DNA from: a candidate division KSB1 bacterium
Lineage (GTDB): Bacteria > Zhuqueibacterota > Zhuqueibacteria > Residuimicrobiales > Krinioviventaceae
Assembly (NCBI GenBank): GCA_034521575.1
Contig: JAXHMJ010000005.1
Span: forward strand, 1,054,001-1,118,000
Length of the DNA stretch: 64,000 bases
Reading direction: 5' to 3'
Positions 28,932 to 36,949 of this stretch are shown in pieces. The position numbers and the translations under genes are program-made. The notes below the pieces were generated by a model. The model did no database searches, was not told the DNA's origin, and saw only the letters and a list, made by a program, of their open reading frames with translations. Position 1 is the stretch's first letter. Every line of letters begins with the position of its first letter.

Positions 28932-29180
28932 TATGAATATTTCTCCTGAATGTAAGAACCATATTCTTTTTTGAAATCAAAATTTTTATCAACGCTAATA
29001 ATTCCTGATAATTCTTTAACGATTGGAGAAATTTCAATTTCTTCAACTTGATTCTTTTCAGCTAGGAAAGATAAAATAATTCTGAACCAAAGATGACAAA
29101 CTTTGATTCTTATCACGAGCATATACTTTTGCCTGTTCAATAATATCCTTGTTGAGATTTAATGTGAGTTTTACGTTCAT
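28931..29180 (-). pseudogene. DUF6364-type antitoxin with +1 frameshift
   Basis: From the ATG at 29180 the frame reads MNVKLTLNLNKDIIEQAKVY and VQNYFIF, then meets a stop. An extra C near 29064 separates it from the continuation LAEKNQVEEIEISPIVKELS in the next frame. Repaired, it is about 82 aa, the typical ribbon-helix-helix antitoxin paired with PIN toxins. Its last codon overlaps the toxin start. Confidence 0.7.
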
Positions 29181-29273
29181 AACTTACTCCGTGATTCTTA
29201 CGTATTTATTGTAGTAATTTATTACGTGTTGATCAAGTAAAAAGTTCCTTTTTTTTCTTTTCACATTCAATAA

Positions 29274-29921
29274 AACTCGCCAAAACGTACATCTCCAATG
29301 GCCCCCGACTATTTTTTTTTTTTGAAATTGTGACACCGAAAACATCATGTTATGACTCTATGGTCTTTCGATTCAACCCGGTAATTGCTGATCGCAACCC
29401 GGTGCGTATAGCGGCCCGGATAATCGATCACTCGTTCCGGATCGCGATAAATATCTTTGCAAACCGTAATCCACTTTTTCTTGTACAGATTTTTCTTGAA
29501 TAATTTGAACGAGTTCGCATCTTTCAAGCACTGAATCTTGCCATGAAACCCTATTTTATTCTCTTGCCAGGCCTCATTTAGATACGCTATAAATTTCTTT
29601 TTAAACAAATCCGATATCTCATTCACATGTATAAAACATGGCGTTCCTGATTTGTCTTGCGCGAGTTGAACGAGCGCCGTCATTGGATAATCCGCCTCCG
29701 GTAACCAGGCAGTGCAAATGCGGGTGATCAACCTATCAAGCGTGTTACGATACAAAAACTTGATCGCGCTACAAGCCTGCTTAAGATTGGCCTGACTGCC
29801 CTTTTTAAGCGTTTTCATAGTATAAAGATAGCGTCTGATATCATCGACTGTTACCGATTCAGCAGGTTTTGCAATCGTCTCCAGGAATCGACATGACAAG
29901 TATAAGCAAGTATCGTTTTGG
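29274..29921 (-). mobile_element. IS91-like deletion derivative, copy 1
   Basis: A single ORF (29345-29899) joins the N-terminal SAM-like part of a tyrosine recombinase (VDDIRRYLYTMKTLKKGSQ) directly to the C-terminal part of an IS91-type transposase (DLFKKKFIAYLNEAWQ, then YPGRYTHRVAISNYR). The catalytic regions of both are absent. Copy 2 at 33003-33652 has the same junction, so the deleted form itself appears to have moved. The left end (AACTCGCCAAAACGTACATC) matches the ends of copies 2 and 3. Confidence 0.75.
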
Positions 29922-30032
29922 GACTGTAACTCATCAGAGACAAGTCCATTTTCATTTGTTCAACGAGCTGTGAATGATCCTGCTTTGATAATGTTAATGG
30001 TGATAGGTGAATCTACATCAACGTCAGCATCA

Positions 30033-30395
30033 TTACAACAGGTTTTCAATTGCCCTGACATAGCCAACAACTTGACCCCACGGTTTTTCTTCTGGTTCCT
30101 TGATTGGTAACGCACCAGCAGAAAGAGCATTTTTGTATGCTGCGGAGACATCTTCTGTCACAAAAGCCAGCTCGATACCAAAAGGTTTGTCATTGATATT
30201 GGCTTTTGAATACTTACCAAGATTCATATCGCCCATTTCGTGGGAAGCAAAAGCTAATATCGTTTCACCTGATTGCAGTTCACCATAGGCTTTAGACTCA
30301 TGAATAAATTTCACGTCAAAACCAAAGGCTTTTTTGTAAAATTCCAATGTCTCTTCCACTGATGAAACATAGATGATTGTATATCCGTATTTCAT
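30033..30395 (-). CDS. VOC/glyoxalase-fold protein, C-terminally short
   Basis: A 120-residue vicinal-oxygen-chelate protein: the N-terminal TIIYVSSVEETLEFYKKAFG and the mid-region FGIELAFVTEDVSAAYKNAL are the two beta-alpha-beta units. Family members usually end with YVRDPDGxLIEL, where the Glu binds the metal. Here the end is GYVRAIENLL and stop, so the last ligand is missing. It follows the helix-hairpin-helix gene by 6 bp and belongs to the same cassette. The lower cassette end was probably altered by the nearby IS91 relic. Confidence 0.75.
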   Translation of the reverse strand: MKYGYTIIYVSSVEETLEFYKKAFGFDVKFIHESKAYGELQSGETILAFASHEMGDMNLGKYSKANINDKPFGIELAFVTEDVSAAYKNALSAGALPIKEPEEKPWGQVVGYVRAIENLL

Positions 30396-30401
30396 TTTTC
30401 T

Positions 30402-30692
30402 TTATCTCCCCTGCTGAGCTATGTGATTTTTTCGTTCTTGAGTAAACGACCACCATGGAAGAGGTTCACCACCCGCCATAAAATGAACAGCCGACATAAA
30501 CACATCAATCACGCAAGGGTCATGCCTTTTACCTGTAGCTGCGCATAAATCTTCATACATTTTGAAAGGTTCCACTCCAATCAACTTCTTGGGATGGTCG
30601 ATGCCAATCAAATGAAGATCTGCTGCTATCGCTTTACCAATATTTGGGAGCGCGTCCAAACGTGATACTTTGTCTCTGTCTGGATTCTTCAT
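30402..30692 (-). CDS. helix-hairpin-helix protein (pathogenicity-locus/Cdd1 type)
   Basis: About 96 residues from the ATG at 30692. LDALPNIGKAIAADLHLIGI is a helix-hairpin-helix with the GIGxxxA-like turn. CAATGKRHDPCVIDVFMSAV matches the Cdd1 family found beside many cassette and defence genes. The longer frame to 30740 lies inside the attC site, so the 30692 start is chosen; it has AAGGA upstream and lies about 20 bp after the cassette boundary, typical of cassette genes. Function unknown. Confidence 0.72.
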   Translation of the reverse strand: MKNPDRDKVSRLDALPNIGKAIAADLHLIGIDHPKKLIGVEPFKMYEDLCAATGKRHDPCVIDVFMSAVHFMAGGEPLPWWSFTQERKNHIAQQGR

Positions 30693-30707
30693 GTTGTTCC
30701 TTATCTC

Positions 30708-30838
30708 GGCTAACGCTTGGCTAACCTGCGCGCAGGCCAACCCCGCGCATTATTTCAAAAACCAAATGAACCTGAAACGCCCCAAAATTTAGCCAAACCG
30801 CACGCGCCCTGCACGTCAGGTTGAGCCGATTGTTAGAC
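30708..30838. repeat. attC site c
   Basis: Cores GGCTAAC (30708-30714) and GTTAGAC (30832-30838). The inner arms AACCTGCGCGCAGG and CCTGCACGTCAGGTT are an imperfect inverted repeat, with outer arms TTGGCT and AGCCGA. Its outer core GTTAGACC is the complement of GGTCTAAC at site e. Confidence 0.8.
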
Positions 30839-30850
30839 CTAAATTTAAAA

Positions 30851-31279
30851 TTAGACAGTCAACAACCAAGGATTAAAAAGTGAAACACCGCTTTGTTCCA
30901 TATCCTTTGTATTTCTCGTCACTACAATAAGGTCATTTGCAATTCCGGTTGCTGCAATCAGACCATCAATCAAAGACATTGGTTTTCCAGCAAGCTCTGC
31001 TTTACCTTGAAGTTCACCCCATTTTGTAGCCGTATTTATATTAAAATTCAATATTCTATTTTGAAATCTTTCACGTAAATCCGAGTTAACCCATTTGTGT
31101 AGACGGTCTTTTTTTCTACTTTTTGGTAGTTTTTCGATGCCTTTATGAATTTCACCAAATGTGAAGACACTTAAGTAAAGTGCCGTTTCATCCAAATCGG
31201 AAATCCAAGTTTGAACATTTTTATCAGGCTCTTTTTTTAACAACTCTGAAACCACGCATGTATCCAGAAGGTAGTTCAT
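30851..31279 (-). CDS. VapC-type PIN RNase toxin
   Basis: A 142-residue PIN nuclease. Expected acidic residues are in LLDTCVVSELLKKEPD (Asp near 6, Glu near 12), FTFGEIHKGIEKL (Glu near 43) and GLIAATGIANDLIVVTRNTKDM (late Asp residues near 118 and 126). It should cleave tRNA or other RNA when not bound by its antitoxin, encoded immediately upstream with a 4-bp overlap. The stop lies 12 bp from attC site c, a normal cassette layout. Confidence 0.88.
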   Translation of the reverse strand: MNYLLDTCVVSELLKKEPDKNVQTWISDLDETALYLSVFTFGEIHKGIEKLPKSRKKDRLHKWVNSDLRERFQNRILNFNINTATKWGELQGKAELAGKPMSLIDGLIAATGIANDLIVVTRNTKDMEQSGVSLFNPWLLTV

Positions 31280-31530
31280 AGAGAAACCTCGCGTGGAAAT
31301 TCCTTATTTCTTTCTAAATCAATAGAATAATCTGCTAATGGTGATTTCCGAAAAAAGCTAATAATATTTTGTTTGGGTTTTAATAATTTTCTATACTCAG
31401 AAATTGATAAAACTACAACAGCCTCTTCACCGTGTTTTGTTACTATCTGTGGGCCAATAGTTTTAGCTTTTTCTACTAAATTGCTAAATTTATTTTTAGC
31501 ATCTTGTAATTGCCATGAATTGTTCAACAT
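31276..31530 (-). CDS. Phd/YefM-type antitoxin
   Basis: About 84 residues from the ATG at 31530 (GAGGTG ribosome site); an ATG 12 bp further upstream is also possible. WQLQDAKNKFSNLVEKA and IVTKHGEEAVVVLSISEYRKL are the classic Phd/YefM DNA-binding fold. The C-terminal tail (NIISFFRKSPLADYSIDL) is the toxin-binding part. It overlaps the vapC start and probably represses the pair. Confidence 0.87.
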   Translation of the reverse strand: MLNNSWQLQDAKNKFSNLVEKAKTIGPQIVTKHGEEAVVVLSISEYRKLLKPKQNIISFFRKSPLADYSIDLERNKEFPREVSL

Positions 31531-31650
31531 AATACACCTCATATATTTATCCAGACTGTCTAGAATATATGTACTTGATTATCCATTGTCAATAAGATTT
31601 TTCAAGTAAAATTTATAAACTCAAAATTAAATTATTGTGACATAGGGTCA

Positions 31651-31787
31651 ATAAAACAATTAGCAGTATAAAATCAGCCGTTTTAACCGCATCGGACTAA
31701 CCAGCGTTAGCGAACCGAACTTGTAACTGCCCCAAAATGTGCTTGAAAGAATAGGCGGTTAAAATCGGCTGCATTTGCTTGTTGACC
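31651..31787. repeat. attC site d
   Basis: Arms AAATCAGCCGTTTTAACCGC and GCGGTTAAAATCGGCTGCATTT form a long inverted repeat that matches sites h and i closely. An 8-bp insertion (GCAGTATA) sits near the left core, whose AAC is in ATAAAAC; the right core is GTTGACC. It directly follows the nucleotidyltransferase stop codon. Confidence 0.72.
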
Positions 31788-31795
31788 AGTTTTTT

Positions 31796-32386
31796 CTAAT
31801 GCTGTGAGCTATGCGTTTTTAACAGACCTTTAAGTTTTGGAATAATTTCCGGTGCTTCTTTTAGTTCGCATAATGGTGACAATTGATCGATTATATAAGA
31901 TTGATCTAAATGCTGTGCTTGTCGGATTATAATTCCCTCGATATCCACCCAATCTTTTGGACGATCTGCAAACCCTTTCAGAATAATCAAGTCTTCGGCG
32001 GAACAAGTGATCAAGTCGAAGTCTGGTAAATATTCAAAATATGTTGCCCTATTGATCATTTCTTCTTCGAAAGGCAATCCTGATAGAGATATATCAATTG
32101 AAACCCCATTTGAAGCATAAAGTAAGAGTACTCGATTTTGAAGGGCAAATTCATGCGCCCCTGAAATACGAGGTTTAAAATTAGTCAGGAGATTTTCAAT
32201 ATGTTTTTCCTCTGAACCAAATCCGCACAATAAGCATAAATCAACATCTTGGGTCATCCTGATTTCTCCCCATCTTAGGACAGCCAAGCCACCAAAAAAG
32301 CAAAATTTCCAGTCCTTCTCTTCAAAATATTCTTGGAATTCAAGTGCGGCTTGAAAAAGGGGATTGGCATTTTGTGAATAAATCAT
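31796..32386 (-). CDS. nucleotidyltransferase-fold protein (AbiEii/DUF6036-like)
   Basis: A 196-residue protein. The core WKFCFFGGLAVLRWGEIRMT followed by QDVDLCLL has the Gly-Gly turn and paired Asp residues of minimal nucleotidyltransferases related to AbiEii toxins; a third Asp may be that in VSIDISL. SAEDLIILKGFADRPKDWVD is the usual helix after the core. It overlaps the preceding 80-aa gene by ATGA, so the two may be a toxin-antitoxin-like pair. Cassette gene; the stop is beside attC site d. Confidence 0.75.
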   Translation of the reverse strand: MIYSQNANPLFQAALEFQEYFEEKDWKFCFFGGLAVLRWGEIRMTQDVDLCLLCGFGSEEKHIENLLTNFKPRISGAHEFALQNRVLLLYASNGVSIDISLSGLPFEEEMINRATYFEYLPDFDLITCSAEDLIILKGFADRPKDWVDIEGIIIRQAQHLDQSYIIDQLSPLCELKEAPEIIPKLKGLLKTHSSQH

Positions 32387-32625
32387 TGTGAATCCTGCAA
32401 GTATTTTGAGTAATAGGATTTAAAAATGTTCTGCTGAGTTACCAATCCACTAAAAACACGAACAGTTTGCTTATCAAAAGCATATTGGAGCATATTGTTG
32501 AGAATATCTCTATTCTTCAAATAATAATCTTTATTTCGAAGTTCCATGATTTTTATTGATCTTAGAGACGTGTCTGCTTTTTGCCATGTTGCTACCCATC
32601 GCTTTGCTTGATCATTTTTATGCAT
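32383..32625 (-). CDS. small partner of the nucleotidyltransferase, 80 aa
   Basis: Not recognised as a named family. The protein is short, basic and helical (RWVATWQKADTSLRSIKIME), like small proteins that precede AbiEii/DUF6036-type nucleotidyltransferases in bacterial islands. Its stop overlaps the start of the nucleotidyltransferase, so the products are made together. It lies about 115 bp after the cassette boundary at site e. Confidence 0.6.
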   Translation of the reverse strand: MHKNDQAKRWVATWQKADTSLRSIKIMELRNKDYYLKNRDILNNMLQYAFDKQTVRVFSGLVTQQNIFKSYYSKYLQDSQ

Positions 32626-32742
32626 TCATACCTCATTCATTACTTTTAAAAAAACTTGATCATAAATATGAACTCAAAGTCCGTTGATATAATATGATCA
32701 AAGTTACCATAAATTGCATGCTATTTTTTTAATTTCTTTATG

Positions 32743-32876
32743 GTCTAACATCAAGTATTTTATCCTGCGTTGAGCCCAGAAAAAACCACACATGACTGCG
32801 GTTCTTCCAGGGTTGATTACAAAGTTATAAATTGTCAAACAAACAAGCTCAATGCTGGATAAAATACCGGTTGAAC
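32743..32876. repeat. attC site e
   Basis: Cores GTCTAAC (32743-32749) and GTTGAAC (32870-32876). Arms TATTTTATCCTGCGTTGAGC and GCTCAATGCTGGATAAAATA form a strong inverted repeat. It is nearly identical to site k at 44104, and the similarity continues into the following IS91 end. ORFs overlapping it are read-through shadows. Confidence 0.82.
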
Positions 32877-33002
32877 GATGCCGCGGTCTATGCCTATCTC
32901 TATCCAATATCATAGTGTTGAAAATATTACCTTTTTGCTCTTTATCACTGATTTTATTAACATTTTTCAAGAATTCATCTCTTTTCATTCTTGTCCAACT
33001 CG

Positions 33003-33652
33003 AAAAAACTCGCCAGAGCATACGTCACCCATGGCCCCGACTGAAATTTTTGAAATTGTGACACCAAAAACATCATTTTAGACCTCTATGGTGGTCGATT
33101 CAATCCGGTAATTGCTGATCGCAACCCGGTGCGTATAGCGGCCCGGATAATCAATCACTCGTTCCGGATCGCGATAAACATCTTTGCAAACCGTAATCCA
33201 CTTTTTCTTGTACAGCTTTTTCTTGAATAATTTGAACGAGTTCGCATGTTTCAAGCACTGAATCTTGCCATGAAACCCTATTTTATTCTCTTGCCAGGCC
33301 TCATTTAGATACGCTATAAATTTCTTTTTAAACAAACCCGATATCACATTCACATGTATAAAAACATGGCGTTTCTGATTTGTCTTGCGCGGGTTGAACG
33401 AGCGCCGTCATTGGATAATCCGCCTCCGGTAACCAGGCAGTGCAAATGCGGGTGATCAACCTATCAAGCGTGTTACGATACAAAAACTTGATCGCGCTAC
33501 AAGCCTGCTTAAGATTGGCCTGACTGCCCTTTTTAAGCGTTTTCATAGTATAAAGATAGCGTCTGATATCATCGGCTGTTACCGATTCAGCAGGTTTTGC
33601 AATCGTCTCCAGGAATCGACATGACAAGGTTAAGCATGTATCGTTTGTCTCA
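33003..33652 (-). mobile_element. IS91-like deletion derivative, copy 2
   Basis: Nearly the same sequence as copy 1 (29274-29921), with the same tyrosine-recombinase/transposase junction. One additional A near 33360 splits the fused frame into two pieces (33078-33353 and 33328-33675). The left end GAGCATACGTCACCCATGG matches, inverted, the end of the intact element at 43007-43021. Confidence 0.78.
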
Positions 33653-33809
33653 GCCAAAAATCCTGTGGTTGACAAATGCCATTAGCGTTCTACCTTCAAT
33701 TGTCGTCTAAACACGATACTTAAAAGCACTCCGTTTATTATCAATACCAACCAATCAATTGTTACAATGCATTGCCTTTTGATTAACCGAAATATGATAT
33801 ATAATTCTT

Positions 33810-34874
33810 TTATGAAGCAAAGTAAATTGTAGCTTTTCGCTCGCCTTGTTTATTTATCATTTTATTTTTCACTAAATATTGCAGATCTTTTTTTAAGGTA
33901 TTAATAGAGATCTCAGAAAAATGCTTATTTATATCTCCAATTTTACATGGTTGATTTTCTAAAATATATGTTTTAATTTTTTGTTGTCGCTCGTTTAGAT
34001 AAATTTGCTTGATTTTTGTACTGCTTAGTTTTATATTCAGTTTTATTGTAAGCAGTTTTAGTGAATTAAGAAAAAACAGCATCCATTTATCAAGTTGCTC
34101 ATCTTTTGTATTCCGATTTTTTTGACATTCCATCAAGGCTGCATAATACTGTTCTTTTCTATTCTCGATTAAATGTTCAAATGAGATATATTTTACAAAA
34201 TCATAATCCATTTTTATTAACAGTAGTGTCGTTAATAATCTCGATAATCTACCATTTCCGTCATGAAAAGGATGTATTGACAAAAATTCATATATGAACA
34301 AACCTAAAACCAGGAGTGGATGATATTCCTGACTTTTAAAATTTCTACTTGTCCAATTGATTAATTCATGCATTTCACTCTGGACTAAATAGGGTTCGGT
34401 TGTATTAAAAATGGTTTTTTGTGTTCCATCTGGATAATTTGCGACGACTTTGTTCGATACTTTTTTATATGCCCCTTTTTGTCCTCTATCTTTTGTAGAA
34501 TATTTTAACATGACGGAATGCAATTGCATTATATAATTTTCTGACAAATCAATATCTTTACTATTTTCAATTATTAATTCCAGAACATCATAATATCCAA
34601 TCACTTCCTGCTCATCTCGATTTTCGAGTTTATTTATCTTTAAATCAGAAATTAATTGTTTAACTTTATCATCCGATAGTGTTGCTCCTTCAATTCTCGT
34701 TGATGAACCAATACTTTGTATTGTAGCAATATTTTTCAATTCCTCTAAAACAGTAATAGTCTGGTCTTCAAGTACTTTCCATTTCCCTTTGAAAAAATCA
34801 ATCTCGGAAATCAGTTTTAAAATTTGTTGACTGGTCCGAAATTCAAAATGTAATTTTTTATCTAGTGTATCCAC
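33810..34874 (-). CDS. Fic-family AMP-transferase-like protein
   Basis: A 354-residue protein. The catalytic motif is complete: HPFHDGNGRLSRLL (about residues 197-210), with the catalytic His first and the phosphate-binding GNGR. The N-terminal region has SIGSSTRIEGATL, the inhibitory (S/T)xxxE(G/N) helix signature of class II Fic proteins, so activity is probably self-restrained. The C-terminal 80 residues look like a winged helix (IGDINKHFSEISINTLKKDL). Such proteins transfer AMP to host targets. AT-rich cassette gene, lying between attC site f and an IS91 relic. Confidence 0.9.
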   Translation of the reverse strand: MDTLDKKLHFEFRTSQQILKLISEIDFFKGKWKVLEDQTITVLEELKNIATIQSIGSSTRIEGATLSDDKVKQLISDLKINKLENRDEQEVIGYYDVLELIIENSKDIDLSENYIMQLHSVMLKYSTKDRGQKGAYKKVSNKVVANYPDGTQKTIFNTTEPYLVQSEMHELINWTSRNFKSQEYHPLLVLGLFIYEFLSIHPFHDGNGRLSRLLTTLLLIKMDYDFVKYISFEHLIENRKEQYYAALMECQKNRNTKDEQLDKWMLFFLNSLKLLTIKLNIKLSSTKIKQIYLNERQQKIKTYILENQPCKIGDINKHFSEISINTLKKDLQYLVKNKMINKQGERKATIYFAS

Positions 34875-34957
34875 AACCTATCCATATCTTATCTATTATT
34901 TATACCCACAAGATATCCATATCTTATCTATAAAACAAGTACTCATTACTATTTTTA

Positions 34958-35028
34958 TTATAACATAGAAATCACCGGCTAAAATCGCGCGAAGCGCGGG
35001 ATTAGTCCGGTGGATTTTTTTGTTAAAC
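34958..35028. repeat. attC site f
   Basis: Cores TTATAAC (34958-34964) and GTTAAAC (35022-35028). Between them AAATCACCGGCTAAAATCG and the inverse of GGATTAGTCCGGTGGATTT pair around a CGCGAAGCGCG hairpin. A short, well-formed site. Confidence 0.8.
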
Positions 35029-35053
35029 CATTTTTGTTTAATATATTTTCGAA

Positions 35054-35473
35054 TTAAGGTATAAGTTTCGCCAGCACAAACCAAAATATAATACCCAGGG
35101 CAATACTTACTAATCCTAAAATACGCCCAGAAGCAATCGCTTTTTTTGCTCCCAATAATGTAACAGTTTGGGGTGTCACAAAAGGATATTTTATTAAGAC
35201 GAAGCCAGATCCTGCACAAATGATGAGAACACCTAATGCACCATAGTCAATTTTAAGCCTCCAGAAAGCAATAATAAGACCAAACAGAATAGAAAGGATA
35301 AGCCCGGTTATGTAATGTTTAATGTGACTATTCGCATAGTGGACAAAATTTTGTAGTTCTTTTTCGCAGATATCTCCACATATTTTTGCTTCTTCATATT
35401 TGCCTCTAAATTGTAATTTTATTTTTTTTAACCCAGACGATTCTTTAGAGCACCAAAAACATTTTTCTGCCAT
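35054..35473 (-). CDS. small membrane protein with N-terminal cysteine cluster
   Basis: A 139-residue protein. The N-terminus has CFWCSKES and later GDICEKEL, a likely four-ligand zinc ribbon. Two to three hydrophobic helices follow (ITGLILSILFGLIIAFW, ALGVLIICAGSGFVLI, and LGLVSIALGIIFWFVL). Function unknown. AGGAGG lies 6 bp before the ATG, and the gene is flanked by attC sites f and g, so it is a complete cassette. Confidence 0.72.
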   Translation of the reverse strand: MAEKCFWCSKESSGLKKIKLQFRGKYEEAKICGDICEKELQNFVHYANSHIKHYITGLILSILFGLIIAFWRLKIDYGALGVLIICAGSGFVLIKYPFVTPQTVTLLGAKKAIASGRILGLVSIALGIIFWFVLAKLIP

Positions 35474-35515
35474 ACTATGCCTCCTATTTTTATCACAATA
35501 ATTTATTTAATTGTG

Positions 35516-35572
35516 GACTAGCGTCGCGGATCAGGCGCGCTGTCAAGCGTCGCCTGCATGCTGTCGTTCGAC
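35516..35572. repeat. attC site g
   Basis: A short 57-bp site. The right core is GTTCGAC (35566-35572); the left core reads GACTAGC, with G in place of the second A of the AAC triplet. Arms GGATCAGGCG and CGCCTGCATG pair. TCGAAC at 36888-36893 complements the right core. Confidence 0.65.
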
Positions 35573-35605
35573 TGCTCTGTGCCCCGGAATTTCGCAGGGG
35601 CCCGT

Positions 35606-36770
35606 TCACCTCTGACTGCCTTCCTCACGCATAGGCTCCCCTCGGTTATCCTTGTAATCCGACTCGATTACATACTCCCACAAGTCGGCGGCGTTGTCCG
35701 TTCCGCGATAGCCGAGATAGTACAAGTCGCCGTTGTTTCGCTTCAAGATTTCTCCGTAGCCGGAATCGTTAAAGTAGGCGTCGTCGACCGGCTTCATCTT
35801 CCAGGTCTTGCCACAGTCTTCGGTGTACCACAGGCAATTGCGCTGTTTGAACTCCAGAATCCGATCGCGACCGGTTAGGTAGATTCCGGCCCGGTTCTTT
35901 GGGGAACTTTGTCAGTTTCGGCTGCTGAACGACGTGAACGTACTTGGTGATGTCGGTCATCGGCCCCCATGTCTTTCCTCGATCGCGACTGATCCGCATC
36001 TTCGTAACGTCCTCGTCGAACGAGCGACCAACGACCATGATCGTGGCTTCGTCAACGAAGACGATTCCGGTTTCATTGATGTCGTCCTCCCGCGTAGCAT
36101 ACTCCGAAACCTTTTGCCATGTGTGGGCGTTGTCGTCCGACCGATACACCACCGCCCAGGGAGGGGATGGGTCGGTCAACGCTGTAATGTAAATTGAACG
36201 GCCCTCAACAGTCTTTCCGTGTGCATATGTAACACCGGCCGGGATTCCGGGCGAGGGTCCCTCGTACTTCCACGAGGCGCCGTTGTCGGTGCTTCGCCAC
36301 TGACGCGTCAGTTCTTTCTCAGGCTTCTTCTTGCCCTTGATGTGTTCCCAGTTCATCGAGATATAGAGAAGATCGCCGTTCGGGCAGGTCAGCACACCGC
36401 CGTCATTCGGCTCGATTCGTTCATGCTCGGCACGCAGAGGCGCTCCTTGGACCGTTGTGCCGTCGGGCAGGCAGTTCGGCTTGCTCCAGGTTCGGCCTTC
36501 ATCATCGGAAGTGTGAATGACGACGTTTCTCGGCGCAATTGCGCCGTGCTGAGTGGCCTGTGTGTAGGTCGCAATCCATCGACCGGTCTTCGTTTTCGTC
36601 AGTGAGCCGCGAGCGGCCCAGTCCAGTCCTTTCGGGTCGGCCTTGAAGACCAGCTTGCGGCTCTTGACCTTCATTCCCGCCGCAGTATCGTCCGGCAATT
36701 CAGCCGCGCAGATCGTTACCGCGGCCGTAAGGAAAGCCGCCAGCGCGAAGATCAAAGTTCTCTCTATCAT
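35606..36770 (-). pseudogene. exported BNR/sialidase-like protein, one frameshift
   Basis: From the ATG at 36770 (GAAGGAGG upstream) a signal peptide (LIFALAAFLTAAVTICAA) leads to a sialidase-type propeller. Asp-box motifs are SDDEGRTW, STDNGASW, SDDNAHTW and SRDRGKTW. Near 35900 the frame shifts by one base; the next frame carries the fifth box TEDCGKTW and the natural end (LKRNNGDLYYLGYRGTDN). The repaired length is about 387 aa. GC content is higher than in the toxin cassettes. It lies between attC sites g and short site g2, a rare cargo for an integron. Substrate unknown. Confidence 0.75.
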
Positions 36771-36886
36771 AGCAATCCTCCTTCAGTTGAACGATTTAGT
36801 TAACCAGAAGGCGCGTTTTGTGCTCCGATCTGGTTCGAGTTTATTTTTCACCACGAAGAGCAGCTTTGTGGTGATTCATTCTCTTT

Positions 36887-36943
36887 CTCGAACGTCATCC
36901 ATGAGGCGCGCCATTAGGCGTCGCCTCGATGGAATTGTTGGCA
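36887..36943. repeat. attC site g2
   Basis: Cores CTCGAAC (36887-36893) and GTTGGCA (36937-36943). Arms ATCCATGAGGCG and CGCCTCGATGGA pair. GTTGGCA is the exact complement of TGCCAAC at 38418, which defines the polygalacturonase cassette. Confidence 0.8.
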
Positions 36944-36949
36944 TAATTC

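Noticed and set aside
30693-30740. N-terminal extension of the helix-hairpin-helix gene
   Set aside because: The extension lies within attC site c; the internal ATG has a ribosome site at the usual distance from the cassette boundary.
32704-33021. Minus-strand ORF of 105 aa (and its near-copy at 44084-44383)
   Set aside because: It runs straight through attC sites e/k and the IS91 end; the open frame is explained by these conserved repeats, not by a protein.
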